The notes: generated from the letters alone by a model not told the origin. Counted from the stretch's first letter, positions 33,678 through 42,936 are shown. The stretch is DNA of 64,000 nt from Streptomyces sp. NBC_00236 (GCF_036195045.1 NZ_CP108100.1:3162001-3226000); one strand, 5' to 3'. Numbers and translations: made by a program.

Positions 33678-34697
33678 TTGCCCAGGCGCCGCCCCACGAT
33701 CGCCGATATAGCCCGCCGGGCCGGGGTTTCCAAGGTCGCGGTGTCCTACGCCCTGAACGACCGTCCGGGCGTCTCCCCCACGACCCGCGCCACCATCAAG
33801 GCCATCGCCCATGAAATCGGCTGGCAGCCCAACAGTGCCGCCCGCGCCCTCACCCGCGCCCGGGCCGACACCGTCGGCCTCGCCCTCTGCCGGCCCGCCC
33901 GGCTGCTCGGCATGGAGCCGTTCTTCATGGAGCTGATCAGCGGCATCGAGAGCGAACTCTCGCCCCGCGGCTGCGCCCTGCTCCTCCAGGTCGTCACCGA
34001 TCCGGCACAGGAACTGGAGGTCTACCGCCGCTGGTGGGGCGAGGGCCGGGTGGACGGCGTGTTCCTCGCCGATCTGCGCAGCTCCGACCCGCGCATCGAG
34101 GGCGTCACCGGACTCGGTCTGCCGGCCGTGGTGATCGGCCACCCCTCGGCGGCAGGCCCGCTGCCCTCCGTGTGGTCGGACGAGCACACGGCACTCCGCG
34201 ACACCCTCACGTACCTGACCGCACTGGGCCACCGGTCCATCGCCCGGGTCGCCGGACTGCCCGGCCTCGACCACACGGAACTGCGCGACCGGGCCCAGGC
34301 CGGGATCTGCGCCGAACTCGGGCTCGGCGACCCGGTCATCGTCCACACCGACTACTCCGGCCAGGACGGGGCGCACGCGACGCGACGGCTGATCAGCTCC
34401 CCGCATCGCCCCACCGCCGTCGTCTACGACAACGACATCATGGCCGTGGCCGGTCTTTCGGTGGCCCAGGAGATGGGGCTCGACGTGCCGGCCGACCTCT
34501 CCCTCGTCGCCTGGGACGACTCCCAGCTCTCCCGGGTGGTCCGGCCGCCGCTCACCGCGCTGAGCCGCGACATCCCGGCCTACGGGGGCCATGCCGCACG
34601 CATCCTGTTGTCCCTGGTCACCGACGGTACGGCGGAGGGCTACGAGGACGCGGCGGCCCGGCTCGTCCCGCGGGGGTCGACGGCCCCGCCACGGTAG
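33678..34697 (+). CDS. LacI-family transcriptional repressor
   Basis: A 339-residue repressor. The LacI helix-turn-helix and hinge are RPTIADIARRAGVSKVAVSYALNDRPGVSPTTRATIKAIAHEIGWQPNSAARALTRARADTVG (residues 5-68), and the rest is a periplasmic-binding-protein-like sugar sensor ending LSRDIPAYGGHAARILLSLV. The TTG at 33678 with GAGG five bases upstream gives the usual length. An in-frame GTG at 33615 with AGGAG seven bases upstream is also strong and would add 21 residues including a TTA codon (33663-33665). It probably represses the divergent transport and mannosidase operon and itself. Confidence 0.88.
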   Translation: MPRRRPTIADIARRAGVSKVAVSYALNDRPGVSPTTRATIKAIAHEIGWQPNSAARALTRARADTVGLALCRPARLLGMEPFFMELISGIESELSPRGCALLLQVVTDPAQELEVYRRWWGEGRVDGVFLADLRSSDPRIEGVTGLGLPAVVIGHPSAAGPLPSVWSDEHTALRDTLTYLTALGHRSIARVAGLPGLDHTELRDRAQAGICAELGLGDPVIVHTDYSGQDGAHATRRLISSPHRPTAVVYDNDIMAVAGLSVAQEMGLDVPADLSLVAWDDSQLSRVVRPPLTALSRDIPAYGGHAARILLSLVTDGTAEGYEDAAARLVPRGSTAPPR

Positions 34698-34917
34698 GCG
34701 GGGCGGGGCGGTCCCCGGACCCCATGTCATACCGCAGGAGGACGCGAAGGCCCTGGCGGTGCGACTCAAGGCTGGCCCCGGAACGGGCACCGGGAGTGAC
34801 GACCGGCGGCCGGCCGGCGGAGACGATGGAGTGGTGCCCCTGTCCCGGGCCCCCGCCGCCCGGCGGGACCGCCGGACGGGCTCCCCGCCCCGTACGAACC
34901 CGACCCTGGAGTCTCCC

Positions 34918-35688
34918 GTGACCACCATGTCCACCGCTCACCGCGCCACCGCGGTGGCCGCCCGCGCCACGGAACTGTCGAAGGTCTACGGGGAGGGCGA
35001 GACCAAGGTGACCGCCCTGGACCGGGTCACCGTGGACTTCCCGCAGGGCGAGTTCACCGCGATCATGGGCCCGTCGGGCTCCGGCAAGTCCACGCTGATG
35101 CACTGCGTCGCCGGTCTCGACAGCTTCACCGGCGGTTCCGTGCGCATCGGCGAGACGGAGCTGGGGGCCCTCAAGGACAAGCAGCTCACCCAGCTGCGCC
35201 GGGACAAGATCGGTTTCATCTTCCAGGCGTTCAACCTGCTGCCGACGCTCTCCGCGCTGGAGAACATCACGCTGCCGATGGACATCGCGGGCCGCAAGCC
35301 CGACCAGGACTGGCTGCGCAAGGTCATCGACATGGTGGGCCTCGCCGACCGGCTGAAGCACCGCCCGACCGAGCTCTCCGGCGGCCAGCAGCAGCGCGTC
35401 GCGGTCGCCCGCGCACTGGCCTCCCAGCCCGAGATCATCTTCGGTGACGAGCCCACCGGAAACCTGGACTCCCGCTCCGGCGCCGAGGTCCTCGGCTTCC
35501 TGCGCAACTCCGTGCGCGAACTGGGCCAGACCGTGGTGATGGTGACGCACGACCCGGCCGCCGCCTCCTACGCGGACCGGGTGATCTTCCTCGCCGACGG
35601 GGCGATCGTGGACCAGATGATGCACCCCACCGCGGACGGGGTGCTGGACCGGATGAAGGCGTTCGACGCCAAGGGCCGCACCAGCTGA
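34918..35688 (+). CDS. ABC transporter ATPase, MacB/LolD type
   Basis: A 256-residue ATPase of the MacB/FtsE group: Walker A GPSGSGKST near residue 46, Q-loop FIFQAFNLLPTLSALENITLP, signature LSGGQQQRVAVARAL near 150 and Walker B EIIFGDEPTGNLDSRSG, followed by VMVTHDPAAASYADR. GTG 34918 has GGAG six bases upstream. It pairs with the FtsX-type permease 103 bp downstream. Such mechanotransmission-type ABC systems export or extract lipids, peptides or drugs; no adaptor or lipoprotein substrate is adjacent. Confidence 0.9.
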   Translation: MTTMSTAHRATAVAARATELSKVYGEGETKVTALDRVTVDFPQGEFTAIMGPSGSGKSTLMHCVAGLDSFTGGSVRIGETELGALKDKQLTQLRRDKIGFIFQAFNLLPTLSALENITLPMDIAGRKPDQDWLRKVIDMVGLADRLKHRPTELSGGQQQRVAVARALASQPEIIFGDEPTGNLDSRSGAEVLGFLRNSVRELGQTVVMVTHDPAAASYADRVIFLADGAIVDQMMHPTADGVLDRMKAFDAKGRTS

Positions 35689-35791
35689 GCCCCGGCTCCT
35701 CCCCAGGGCCTCCGTCGCACCGCCTCCTGCCGTGCGACGCCCGGCCCATGCCCCCGTCCGGAACCCCTCACCCATCCCAGGACTGACAGCC

Positions 35792-38320
35792 ATGTTCCGT
35801 ACCGCCCTGCGCAATGTGCTCTCGCACAAGGCCAGGCTGCTGATGACCGTCCTCGCCGTGATGCTCGGCGTGGCCTTCGTCTCTGGCACCCTGGTCTTCA
35901 CCGACACCCTCGGCAACGCCTTCCGCAACCAGTCGGCGAAGAGCTACGACGACATCGCCGTCGCCGTCACCACCTACGCCGACCAGCGCGACGAGAAGAC
36001 CGCCGCCATCGACGCCGCCACCCTGAAGAAGATCCAGGAGCTCGACGGCGTCGCCTCCGCCACCGGCCGCGTCGACGGCTTCGCCGGAGTGGCCGACCCC
36101 GACGGCAAGCTGATCGGCAACGGCTGGTCCAACACCGGGTCCAACTTCGCCCCGGGCAAGAACGGCCAGGACGCCCAGTACACGTTCACCGACGGCTCCG
36201 GACCGACCGCCGCGGGCAGCGTCGCCCTGGACAAGGACACCGCGGAGAAGGGCGAGTACGAGGTCGGCGACAAGGTACGGGTCGCCACCAACGGTCCGGT
36301 GAAGGAGTACACCCTGTCCGGGGTCTTCACCACCGAGGACGGCGCGGTCAACGCCGGCGGCAGCCTGGTCCTGTTCGACACCCCCGTCGCCCAGCAGCTG
36401 TTCCTCCGGCCGGGCGAGTTCAAGGACGTCAACGTCGCCGCCGCGCCCGGCGCCTCCGACCAGCAGCTGCTGGCCGCCGTCAAGCCGCTGCTCCCCGAGG
36501 ACGCCGAGGCCAAGACCGGCCAGGTCCGCGCGGACGAGCAGGCCGACCAGACCGAGAAGGCCCTCGGCAGCCTCAACAAGCTGCTGCTCGCCTTCGCGGG
36601 CATCGCCCTCTTCGTCGGCATCTTCCTGATCGCCAACACCTTCAGCATGCTGGTCGCCCAGCGCACCAAGGAACTCGCGCTGCTGCGCGCCGTCGGCGCC
36701 TCCCGCCGTCAGGTCAAGCGCTCCGTGCTGCTCGAAGCGGCCGTCGTCGGCCTGATCGCGTCCGTGGTCGGCTTCGCGCTGGGCCTCGGCCTCGCCACCG
36801 GTCTGCGTTCCGCGATGAGCCTGATCGGCGGGAAGATCCCCGCCGGACCACTGGTCGTCGCACCGGCCACCGTCATCGCCGCCTTCGGCGTCGGCGTCCT
36901 GATCACCGTGCTGGCCGCCTGGCTGCCGGCCCGCCGGGCCGCGAAGATCCCGCCCGTCGCGGCGATGAACAGCCAGTACGCGGTGGCCACGGTGAAGTCC
37001 CTGGTGCTGCGCAACTCGATCGGTGCCGTCATCACCCTGCTCGGCGGGGCGGCGGTCGTGGCCGGCGCGGCACAGGCCGGGTCGAACGGCCAGCTCCTCA
37101 TCGCGGGCGGCTCCTTCCTGGCCCTGATCGGCGTCATCATCCTGATCCCGCTGCTGTCCCGGCCGGTGATCGCCCTGGTGCGCCCGCTGCTGCAGCGGCT
37201 GTTCGGGGTCTCCGGCAAGCTGGCCGCGCAGAACGCGGTCCGCAACCCGCGGCGCACGGGCGCCACCGCCTCCGCGCTGGCGATCGGCCTCACCCTCGTC
37301 ACCGGCATCTCGGTGCTCGGCGTCACCCTCGGCCAGGCGGTCGACAAGGTGACGACGGACAACATCAAGGCCGACTACATGATCTCGATGGCCAGCGGCG
37401 ACGCGCTCGACGAGTCGGCGCTCACCGCCCTGGAGAAGGCCGACGGCGTCACCGCCGTCTCGCCCCAGCAGGCGGTCTGGCTGGACATCGGCGACACCTC
37501 GCTCTCGGCGTCCGGTGTCACCCCCGGCGATGTGCAGAAGGTCCTCACCGTCGACACGGTCGCCGGCTCCCTGGACTCCCTGGGCAAGGGCGAGATCGCC
37601 GTCTCGGACAAGACCGCGAAGTCGAACGGCTGGAAGACCGGGGACACCGTCCCGGTCACGTACGAGGACGACAAGAAGGGCAAGCTGAGGATCGGCGCCT
37701 TCTACAAGGACAACGAGTTCCTCTCGCCGGTCCTGATCCCCCGTGAGGTCGTGGCCCCGCACCAGGCCCGTGCGGACATCCGCGAGATCTGGGTGAAGTC
37801 GGACGGCGGCGCGAGCGCGGCCAACGAGCAGGCGCTGGTCGACGCCCTGGGTGACAACCCCGGCATGAGCATCATGGACCGCAAGGACATCCGTGACATG
37901 TTCGGCGGCTCCATCAACCTCGCGATGAACATCATGTACGGGCTGCTGGCCATGGCGCTGATCATCGCGGTGCTCGGGGTCGTCAACACCCTGGCCATGT
38001 CGGTGTTCGAGCGTCAGCAGGAGATCGGCATGCTGCGGGCCATCGGCCTCGACCGGCGCAAGGTCAAGCGCATGATCCGGCTGGAGGCGGTGGTCATCTC
38101 CCTCTTCGGCGCGGTGGTCGGCATCGGGCTCGGCATGTTCCTCGGCTGGGCGATCGGGCAGACCGTGGCGGCCGAGATCCCGGAGTACGTCCTGGTCCTG
38201 CCGTGGGGCCGGATCGCGGTCTTCCTCCTGCTGGCCGCGCTGGTCGGGGTGCTCGCCGCCCTGTGGCCGGCCCGCAGCGCCGCGAAGCTGAACATGCTGA
38301 CGGCCATCAAGACCGAGTAG
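35792..38320 (+). CDS. FtsX/MacB-type ABC permease (duplicated)
   Basis: An 842-residue permease with two FtsX-like units. Unit 1 has the first helix (SHKARLLMTVLAVMLGVAFVSGTLVF) and, after a large extracellular domain of about 200 residues, three helices (LLLAFAGIALFVGIFLIANTFSM onward). Two helices link to unit 2 (ATASALAIGLTLVTGISVLGVTLG), whose extracellular domain precedes the last three helices (IMYGLLAMALIIAVLGVVNTLAM onward). Both units show the cytoplasmic motif ELALLRAVGASRRQVKR / EIGMLRAIGLDRRKVKR. The ATG at 35792 lacks a strong ribosome site. A 27-bp hairpin follows. Confidence 0.9.
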   Translation: MFRTALRNVLSHKARLLMTVLAVMLGVAFVSGTLVFTDTLGNAFRNQSAKSYDDIAVAVTTYADQRDEKTAAIDAATLKKIQELDGVASATGRVDGFAGVADPDGKLIGNGWSNTGSNFAPGKNGQDAQYTFTDGSGPTAAGSVALDKDTAEKGEYEVGDKVRVATNGPVKEYTLSGVFTTEDGAVNAGGSLVLFDTPVAQQLFLRPGEFKDVNVAAAPGASDQQLLAAVKPLLPEDAEAKTGQVRADEQADQTEKALGSLNKLLLAFAGIALFVGIFLIANTFSMLVAQRTKELALLRAVGASRRQVKRSVLLEAAVVGLIASVVGFALGLGLATGLRSAMSLIGGKIPAGPLVVAPATVIAAFGVGVLITVLAAWLPARRAAKIPPVAAMNSQYAVATVKSLVLRNSIGAVITLLGGAAVVAGAAQAGSNGQLLIAGGSFLALIGVIILIPLLSRPVIALVRPLLQRLFGVSGKLAAQNAVRNPRRTGATASALAIGLTLVTGISVLGVTLGQAVDKVTTDNIKADYMISMASGDALDESALTALEKADGVTAVSPQQAVWLDIGDTSLSASGVTPGDVQKVLTVDTVAGSLDSLGKGEIAVSDKTAKSNGWKTGDTVPVTYEDDKKGKLRIGAFYKDNEFLSPVLIPREVVAPHQARADIREIWVKSDGGASAANEQALVDALGDNPGMSIMDRKDIRDMFGGSINLAMNIMYGLLAMALIIAVLGVVNTLAMSVFERQQEIGMLRAIGLDRRKVKRMIRLEAVVISLFGAVVGIGLGMFLGWAIGQTVAAEIPEYVLVLPWGRIAVFLLLAALVGVLAALWPARSAAKLNMLTAIKTE

Positions 38321-38328
38321 CCCGGAAC

Positions 38329-38386
38329 GGGACACGGAAGAGGGCCGGTACCCGCCACCGCGGGTGCCGGCCCTCTTCCGTGTCCC
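38329..38386. terminator. Long bidirectional terminator
   Basis: Arms of 27 bp (38329-38355 and 38360-38386) pair with one mismatch around a CACC loop. It lies between the convergent permease and methyltransferase genes and ends four bases before the latter's stop codon. Confidence 0.9.
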
Positions 38387-38390
38387 GGGA

Positions 38391-39695
38391 TCAGCCGGTC
38401 GCGTCCGCCTTCCAGTCGCGGGCGCGCAGCGGCATGCGGGCGACCCCGCCGTCGGCCGGGCGGACCGCGAGGATCTGGTTCACACCGATCTTGTTGTGCT
38501 CGAAGGAGAGTGCGGAGGCTGCCATGTAGAGGCGCCAGACCCTGGCCCGTCCGGGCGAGGTCATCTTCACCGCACGCGGCCACTCCTTCTCCAGATTGGC
38601 GACCCAGCGGCGCAGGGTCAGTGCGTAGTGCTCGCGGAGCGACTCGACGTCGCGGGCCTCGAAACCGGCTTCTTCGAGGGTCGCGACGGTCCGGCCCACC
38701 GGGGCCAGTTCGCCGTCCGGGAAGACGTAGGCGTCGATGAACTCGTCCACGTGGTACGCGGACTCGTCCTTCTCCGGGCGGCGGGCGATCTGGTGGTTGA
38801 GGAGGCGCCCGCCGGGCTTGAGGAGTGCGTAGAGGTCGTCGGCGTACTCGCGGTAGCGGACCGAGCCGACGTGTTCGGCCATGCCGATCGAGGAGATGGC
38901 GTCGTACGGGCCGTCCCTGACGTCCCGGTAGTCCTGGACCCGGATCTCGATCCGGTCGGTCAGGCCCTCCTCGGCGATGCGCTTCCTGGCGAAGGCGGCC
39001 TGCTCGACGGAGAGGGTCACTCCGGTGACGCGGGCGCCGTACTCACGGGCGGCGTGGATGGCCATGGAGCCCCAGCCGCAGCCGACGTCCAGGAGGCGGT
39101 CGTCCTCCTTCAGCGCGAGCTTGCGGCAGACCAGGTCGAGCTTGTCGCGCTGGGCTCCCTCAAGGGTCCCGCCGTCCTCCCAGTAGGCGCAGGAGTAGAC
39201 CATGGACGGGCCGAGGACCAGTTCGTAGAAGTCATTGCCCACGTCGTAGTGGTGGCTGATGGCCTCCTTGTCGCGGCGCTTGGTGTGCAGCGCGCCGCTG
39301 CGCCGGCGCACCTCCTCGGGCGGCGGCGGGGGCGGGGGCCACGGCCCGGCCAGTCGCAGCAGCCCCTTGGCCGCGGCGCGCAGCTTCGGGTCGCGGACCG
39401 GGTGGACGCTGTCCTTCGCCTCGCCGCCGCGCTCCCAGATCAGCCCGGCCATCAGGTCCAGGGCCGCGTACAGATCGCCTTCGATGTCGAGTTCCCCGGC
39501 CACCCAGGCCCGGGCGAGGCCCAGTTCGCCCGGCTTCCACAGCAGGCGACGCAGGGCACGGCGGTTCCTGATGACGAGGACGGGGGCACCGGGGGGTCCG
39601 GATTCGCTGCCGTCCCAGGCCCGGATGCGGACCGGTAGGGGTTCTCCCAGCAACTCCTGGGCGAGAGCGGTCAGCCGCAACGCGGCGTCTGCCAT
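38391..39695 (-). CDS. Cyclopropane-fatty-acid-synthase family methyltransferase
   Basis: A 434-residue SAM-dependent enzyme of the CFA synthase family, which methylenates or methylates unsaturated acyl chains of membrane lipids. The SAM motif LLDVGCGWGSMAIHAA is near residue 203, followed by GVTLSVEQAAFA, VQDYRDV and SSIGMAEHVG. FYELVLGPSMVYSCAYW lies near 160. The N-terminal 130 residues form the lipid-binding region (VAGELDIEGDLYAALDLM). A run of eight prolines at about 125 breaks the two parts. ATG 39695 has GGAGGT upstream. It is monocistronic. Confidence 0.9.
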   Translation of the reverse strand: MADAALRLTALAQELLGEPLPVRIRAWDGSESGPPGAPVLVIRNRRALRRLLWKPGELGLARAWVAGELDIEGDLYAALDLMAGLIWERGGEAKDSVHPVRDPKLRAAAKGLLRLAGPWPPPPPPPEEVRRRSGALHTKRRDKEAISHHYDVGNDFYELVLGPSMVYSCAYWEDGGTLEGAQRDKLDLVCRKLALKEDDRLLDVGCGWGSMAIHAAREYGARVTGVTLSVEQAAFARKRIAEEGLTDRIEIRVQDYRDVRDGPYDAISSIGMAEHVGSVRYREYADDLYALLKPGGRLLNHQIARRPEKDESAYHVDEFIDAYVFPDGELAPVGRTVATLEEAGFEARDVESLREHYALTLRRWVANLEKEWPRAVKMTSPGRARVWRLYMAASALSFEHNKIGVNQILAVRPADGGVARMPLRARDWKADATG

Positions 39696-39933
39696 GGCGC
39701 ACACCTCCGTGATGGTGTTTCCCAACGTGCCCAGACATGCCCACGCATGCCTCGAACCACGCCCCGGCACCCTGGGCGCCGCGGCGAGGTACACCCCTTC
39801 AACAGTTTCCGGCGGCCGGGCCATCCCGCTACCGCGCAATGGAACGGCAAAATACTTGTACGGCACATGCATCCGCTGGGGCGCTGGCCCCCGCACTCCC
39901 GCACCCGCCACCGCGCCGACCTGCGCCGATACG

Positions 39934-39977
39934 CCGAAGGGGCCGTCCGCACCACGGATGGCGGACGGCCCCTTCGG
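39934..39977 (-). terminator. Terminator of NDH-2 gene
   Basis: CCGAAGGGGCCGTCCGC (39934-39950) and GCGGACGGCCCCTTCGG (39961-39977) form a perfect 17-bp stem, about 80 bp after the stop at 40057. The rest of the 361-bp gap 39696-40056 shows no gene. Confidence 0.85.
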
Positions 39978-40056
39978 GCGTCGTGCGACTGTCTGTCGCG
40001 GATCCGGAGATCCGCGTACCGGACCGGCGGGCCGGAGCCCTCCTGTCCGGGCGGGA

Positions 40057-41442
40057 CTAGGAGGCCTTGGCCTTCTCGCCCACGGGCTTGGCGGCGGCGG
40101 GGGCCGGCGCCGGCTTGGCTGCCTCGTAGAACTCCTCGCGGGGAGTCTCCATGGCGCCGAGCGAGACGACCTCGCGCTTGAGGAACATCGCCAGGGTCCA
40201 GTCGGCGAAGATCCGGATCTTACGGTTCCAGGTCGGCATCGCCATGCCGTGGTAGCCACGGTGCATGTACCAGGCGAGACGGCCCTTGAGCTTGATCTTC
40301 ACCTTGCCCATGACGATCATCGCGACGCCCTTGTGCAGGCCCAGACCGGCGACCGCACCCTTGTTGGCGTGGCTGTACGTGCTCTGCGGGAAGCCGCGCA
40401 TCCCGGAGATGACGTTGTCGCCGAGGACCTTGGCCTGACGCAGCGCGTGCTGGGCGTTCGGCGGGCACCAGGCGTTCGGGTTGCCGGCCCTGCGGCCGAC
40501 CATGTCCGGCACCTGGGCGTTGTCGCCCGCGGCCCAGATGTAGTCGGTGCCCTGAACCTGGAGCTTCTCGGTGGTGTCGACGTGGCCACGCGGGCCGAGC
40601 GGCAGGCCGAAACGGGCCAGCGCCGGGTTCGGCTTCACACCGGCGGTCCACACGATGGTGTTGGAGTCGACCTCCAGGCCGTTCTTCAGCACCACGTGAC
40701 CGTCGACGCAGGAGTCCATGGAGGTCGAGAGGAAGACCTCGACACCGCGGGACTCCAGGTGCTCCCGGCCCCAGGTGCCCAGCTTCGGGCCGACCTCGGG
40801 AAGGATCTTGTCGGCGGCGTCGACGAGGATGAAGCGCATGTCCTCGCGCTTCACGTTCGTGTAGTACTTCGCCGCGTCGCGGGCCATGTCCTCGACCTCG
40901 CCGATGGTCTCCGCACCGGCGAAACCGCCGCCCACGAAGACGAACGTCAGCGCCCTGCGGCGGACGTCCTCGTCGGTCGTCGAGTCAGCCTTGTCCAGCT
41001 GCTCGAGGACGTGGTTGCGCAGGCCGATGGCCTCCTCGATGCCCTTCATACCGATGCCCTGTTCGGCCAGGCCGGGGATCGGGAAGGTACGGGAGACGGC
41101 GCCCATCGCGATGACCAGGTAGTCGAAGGGCAGCTCGTAGGCCTCGCCGACGAGCGGCGCAACCGTGGCGACCTTGCGGTCCTGGTCGATGGTCGTGACG
41201 CGGCCGGTGAGGACCTCAGCCTTGGGCAGCACGCGTCGCAGCGGGACGACGACATGCCGAGGCGAGATGCTGCCGGCAGCAGCTTCGGGGAGGAAGGGCT
41301 GGTAGGTCATGTACGACCGGGGGTCGACGACCGTGACGGTCGCCTCGCCGTAGCGCATCTTCTTCAGAATGCGCCGAGCTGCGTACAGGCCTACGTACCC
41401 ACCGCCTACTACGAGGATCCTGGGACGCTCCGTGGTGCTCAT
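40057..41442 (-). CDS. ndh: Type II NADH dehydrogenase (NDH-2)
   Basis: A 461-residue single-subunit NADH:quinone oxidoreductase, without proton pumping, attached to the inner face of the membrane. The FAD-binding motif ILVVGGGYVGLYAARRI is near residue 11 and the NADH-binding motif FVFVGGGFAGAETIGEVEDMA near 165. IWAAGDNAQVPD near 300 closes the FAD site. An amphipathic C-terminal region (WYMHRGYHGMAMPTWNRKIRIFADWTLAMFLKREVV) and an Ala/Pro tail follow. ATG 41442 is used. A Rex-type operator lies directly upstream, so expression should rise when NADH accumulates. Confidence 0.92.
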   Translation of the reverse strand: MSTTERPRILVVGGGYVGLYAARRILKKMRYGEATVTVVDPRSYMTYQPFLPEAAAGSISPRHVVVPLRRVLPKAEVLTGRVTTIDQDRKVATVAPLVGEAYELPFDYLVIAMGAVSRTFPIPGLAEQGIGMKGIEEAIGLRNHVLEQLDKADSTTDEDVRRRALTFVFVGGGFAGAETIGEVEDMARDAAKYYTNVKREDMRFILVDAADKILPEVGPKLGTWGREHLESRGVEVFLSTSMDSCVDGHVVLKNGLEVDSNTIVWTAGVKPNPALARFGLPLGPRGHVDTTEKLQVQGTDYIWAAGDNAQVPDMVGRRAGNPNAWCPPNAQHALRQAKVLGDNVISGMRGFPQSTYSHANKGAVAGLGLHKGVAMIVMGKVKIKLKGRLAWYMHRGYHGMAMPTWNRKIRIFADWTLAMFLKREVVSLGAMETPREEFYEAAKPAPAPAAAKPVGEKAKAS

Positions 41443-41476
41443 GCCATCGAGTATCCACCCCCCTCGGGGGGCACGC

Positions 41477-41494
41477 TCGTGAGCCCCTTCACAA
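41477..41494 (-). promoter_or_regulatory. Rex operator of ndh
   Basis: TTGTGAA-GGGG-CTCACGA on the minus strand matches the Rex consensus TTGTGAANNNNTTCACAA at 12 of 14 defined bases. It lies 35 bp before the ATG and just downstream of a likely -10 box TAGCAG (41510-41515), where Rex binding would block transcription. Confidence 0.75.
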
Positions 41495-41532
41495 GGTATG
41501 GCCCACCCTCTGCTACACTTCGCCGCCCACGT

Positions 41533-41549
41533 GACCCAGGTCATGGGTC
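41533..41549 (-). promoter_or_regulatory. Palindrome over the ndh -35 region
   Basis: GACCCA-GGTCA-TGGGTC lies where the -35 box would be, 17 bp upstream of TAGCAG. No good -35 hexamer is present, so an activator site is possible. Confidence 0.35.
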
Positions 41550-41749
41550 GACAGGGGAACCACAGCACCCTGGCGAACGTTGTTCACCGCTTGTGAGCTG
41601 GCCCTTGAGCCGCCGAGCGGGGTGAACCACCCCTCCGATTCACACGCGTGCAACACACCCGGAACCGCCCCGTATGCGGGGCGGGTGACCCCGCGCACCC
41701 TCCCGCGGGCCCGTTCGGAGCAGAAGTCCGCCCCAGGGGGGCCAATTCC

Positions 41750-41767
41750 TTGTGAAGAAGTTCACGA
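41750..41767. promoter_or_regulatory. Second Rex-like site
   Basis: TTGTGAA-GAAG-TTCACGA matches the Rex consensus at 13 of 14 defined bases, 308 bp before the ndh ATG and 110 bp after the Ppx/GppA stop. The 434-bp gap 41443-41876 otherwise holds no gene I can support. Confidence 0.5.
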
Positions 41768-41876
41768 ACTTCGTGGCGGCATGTCGCCGAAGGCACCCGC
41801 AGGGCCGTCCGGAGGGGCTCAAAAGTGCAGGCCGGAATGCTGATGAGCAGTTTCCGCGACGGCCTGCGGACCTGTC

Positions 41877-42821
41877 CTAACGGGCCGCGTAGAAGGCGAT
41901 GCCGTCGAGGATGTCGTGCTCGCTGACGACCACCTCGCGCGCCCCGGTCCGCTCCATCACGGCCAGCAGGATCAGCGCCCCGGAGGTGATCACGTCGACC
42001 CGGCCCGGGTGCATCGCGCCGATCGCCGCGCGCTCGGCGTGGGTCGAGGCGAGGAGCCGGCCGGCGATCTCCCGGACCTGCTCCAGGGAGATCCGGGAGT
42101 GGTGGATCGCCTCGGAGTCGTACTCCTTCAGCCCCAGCGCGATGGCGGCCACGGTGGTGACCGTTCCGGCGAGGCCGACGAGTGTGCCCGCCGAGGTGAG
42201 CGGGACGGTCTCCTCGGCCAGGTCCAGCGCGGCGGCGACATCGGCACGGATCGCGTCCGCCTGCTCCGGTGCGGGCGGGTCGCTGACCACCCCGTCCCGC
42301 GTGAGGTGGCGCTCGGTCATCCGGACGCAGCCGATGTCCACGGACCGGGCCGCCCGCACCCGGTCGTCGCCGACGACGAACTCGGTGGAGCCGCCGCCGA
42401 TGTCCACGACGAGGTACGGCTTCGCGAGGTCGTCCCGCCCGACGAGCTCCTTCGTGGCCCCGTCGAACGAGAACTCGGCCTCCTGGTCACCGGTGATGAC
42501 CTCGGGCTCGACGCCCAGGATGTCCAGCACGCCGCGGACGAAGTCGTCCCTGTTCTCCGCGTCCCGGGAGGCGGAGGTCGCGACGAAGCGGACCTTCTCC
42601 GCGCCATGCTCCTTGATCACCGCCGCGTACTGCCGACAGGCCGCGAAGGTCCGCTCCAGCGCCTCGGGGGCGAGCCGGCCGGTCCGGTCGACGCCCTGCC
42701 CCAGCCGGACGATCTCCATCCGCCGGTCGAGCTCGACGAGCTCCCCGGTGACGGGGTCGGCGTCCGCGACCAGCAGACGGATCGAGTTGGTACCGCAGTC
42801 GATGGCGGCCACGCGTGTCAT
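41877..42821 (-). CDS. Ppx/GppA family exopolyphosphatase
   Basis: A 314-residue member of the Ppx/GppA phosphatases, which hydrolyse polyphosphate or pppGpp. The ASKHA-fold motifs are AIDCGTNSIRLLVAD (residues 5-19), FVATSASRDAENRDDFV near 90, ITGDQEAEFSFDG near 122, VVDIGGGSTEFVVGD near 147 and LVGLAGTVTTVAAIALGL near 222. It is short and lacks the C-terminal HD domain of E. coli Ppx, as usual in actinobacteria. ATG 42821 has GGAG five bases upstream. Confidence 0.9.
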   Translation of the reverse strand: MTRVAAIDCGTNSIRLLVADADPVTGELVELDRRMEIVRLGQGVDRTGRLAPEALERTFAACRQYAAVIKEHGAEKVRFVATSASRDAENRDDFVRGVLDILGVEPEVITGDQEAEFSFDGATKELVGRDDLAKPYLVVDIGGGSTEFVVGDDRVRAARSVDIGCVRMTERHLTRDGVVSDPPAPEQADAIRADVAAALDLAEETVPLTSAGTLVGLAGTVTTVAAIALGLKEYDSEAIHHSRISLEQVREIAGRLLASTHAERAAIGAMHPGRVDVITSGALILLAVMERTGAREVVVSEHDILDGIAFYAAR

Positions 42822-42875
42822 GAGTACTCCCACATCAAGTCCACGGCCCCGAACCATGCTCCGCCGGCGCCGAAA

Positions 42876-42926
42876 TCAAGCCCCTCCGGCGATTGAGGAG
42901 CGGGGGTCCGGGGGCAGCGCCCCCGG
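42876..42926 (-). terminator. 24-bp 3'-end repeat (copy 2) plus hairpin after DUF501
   Basis: 42908-42926 forms CCGGGGGC-AGC-GCCCCCGG, ten bases beyond the DUF501 stop. Next to it, 42876-42899 repeats the 24-bp sequence found at 8323-8346. Together they probably end the DUF501 transcript. Confidence 0.65.
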
Positions 42927-42936
42927 GTACGGACGC

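Noticed and set aside
41584..41796. Small minus-strand open frame in the ndh upstream region
   Set aside because: No ribosome site, atypical composition, and it would overlap the Rex-like site and the putative leader.
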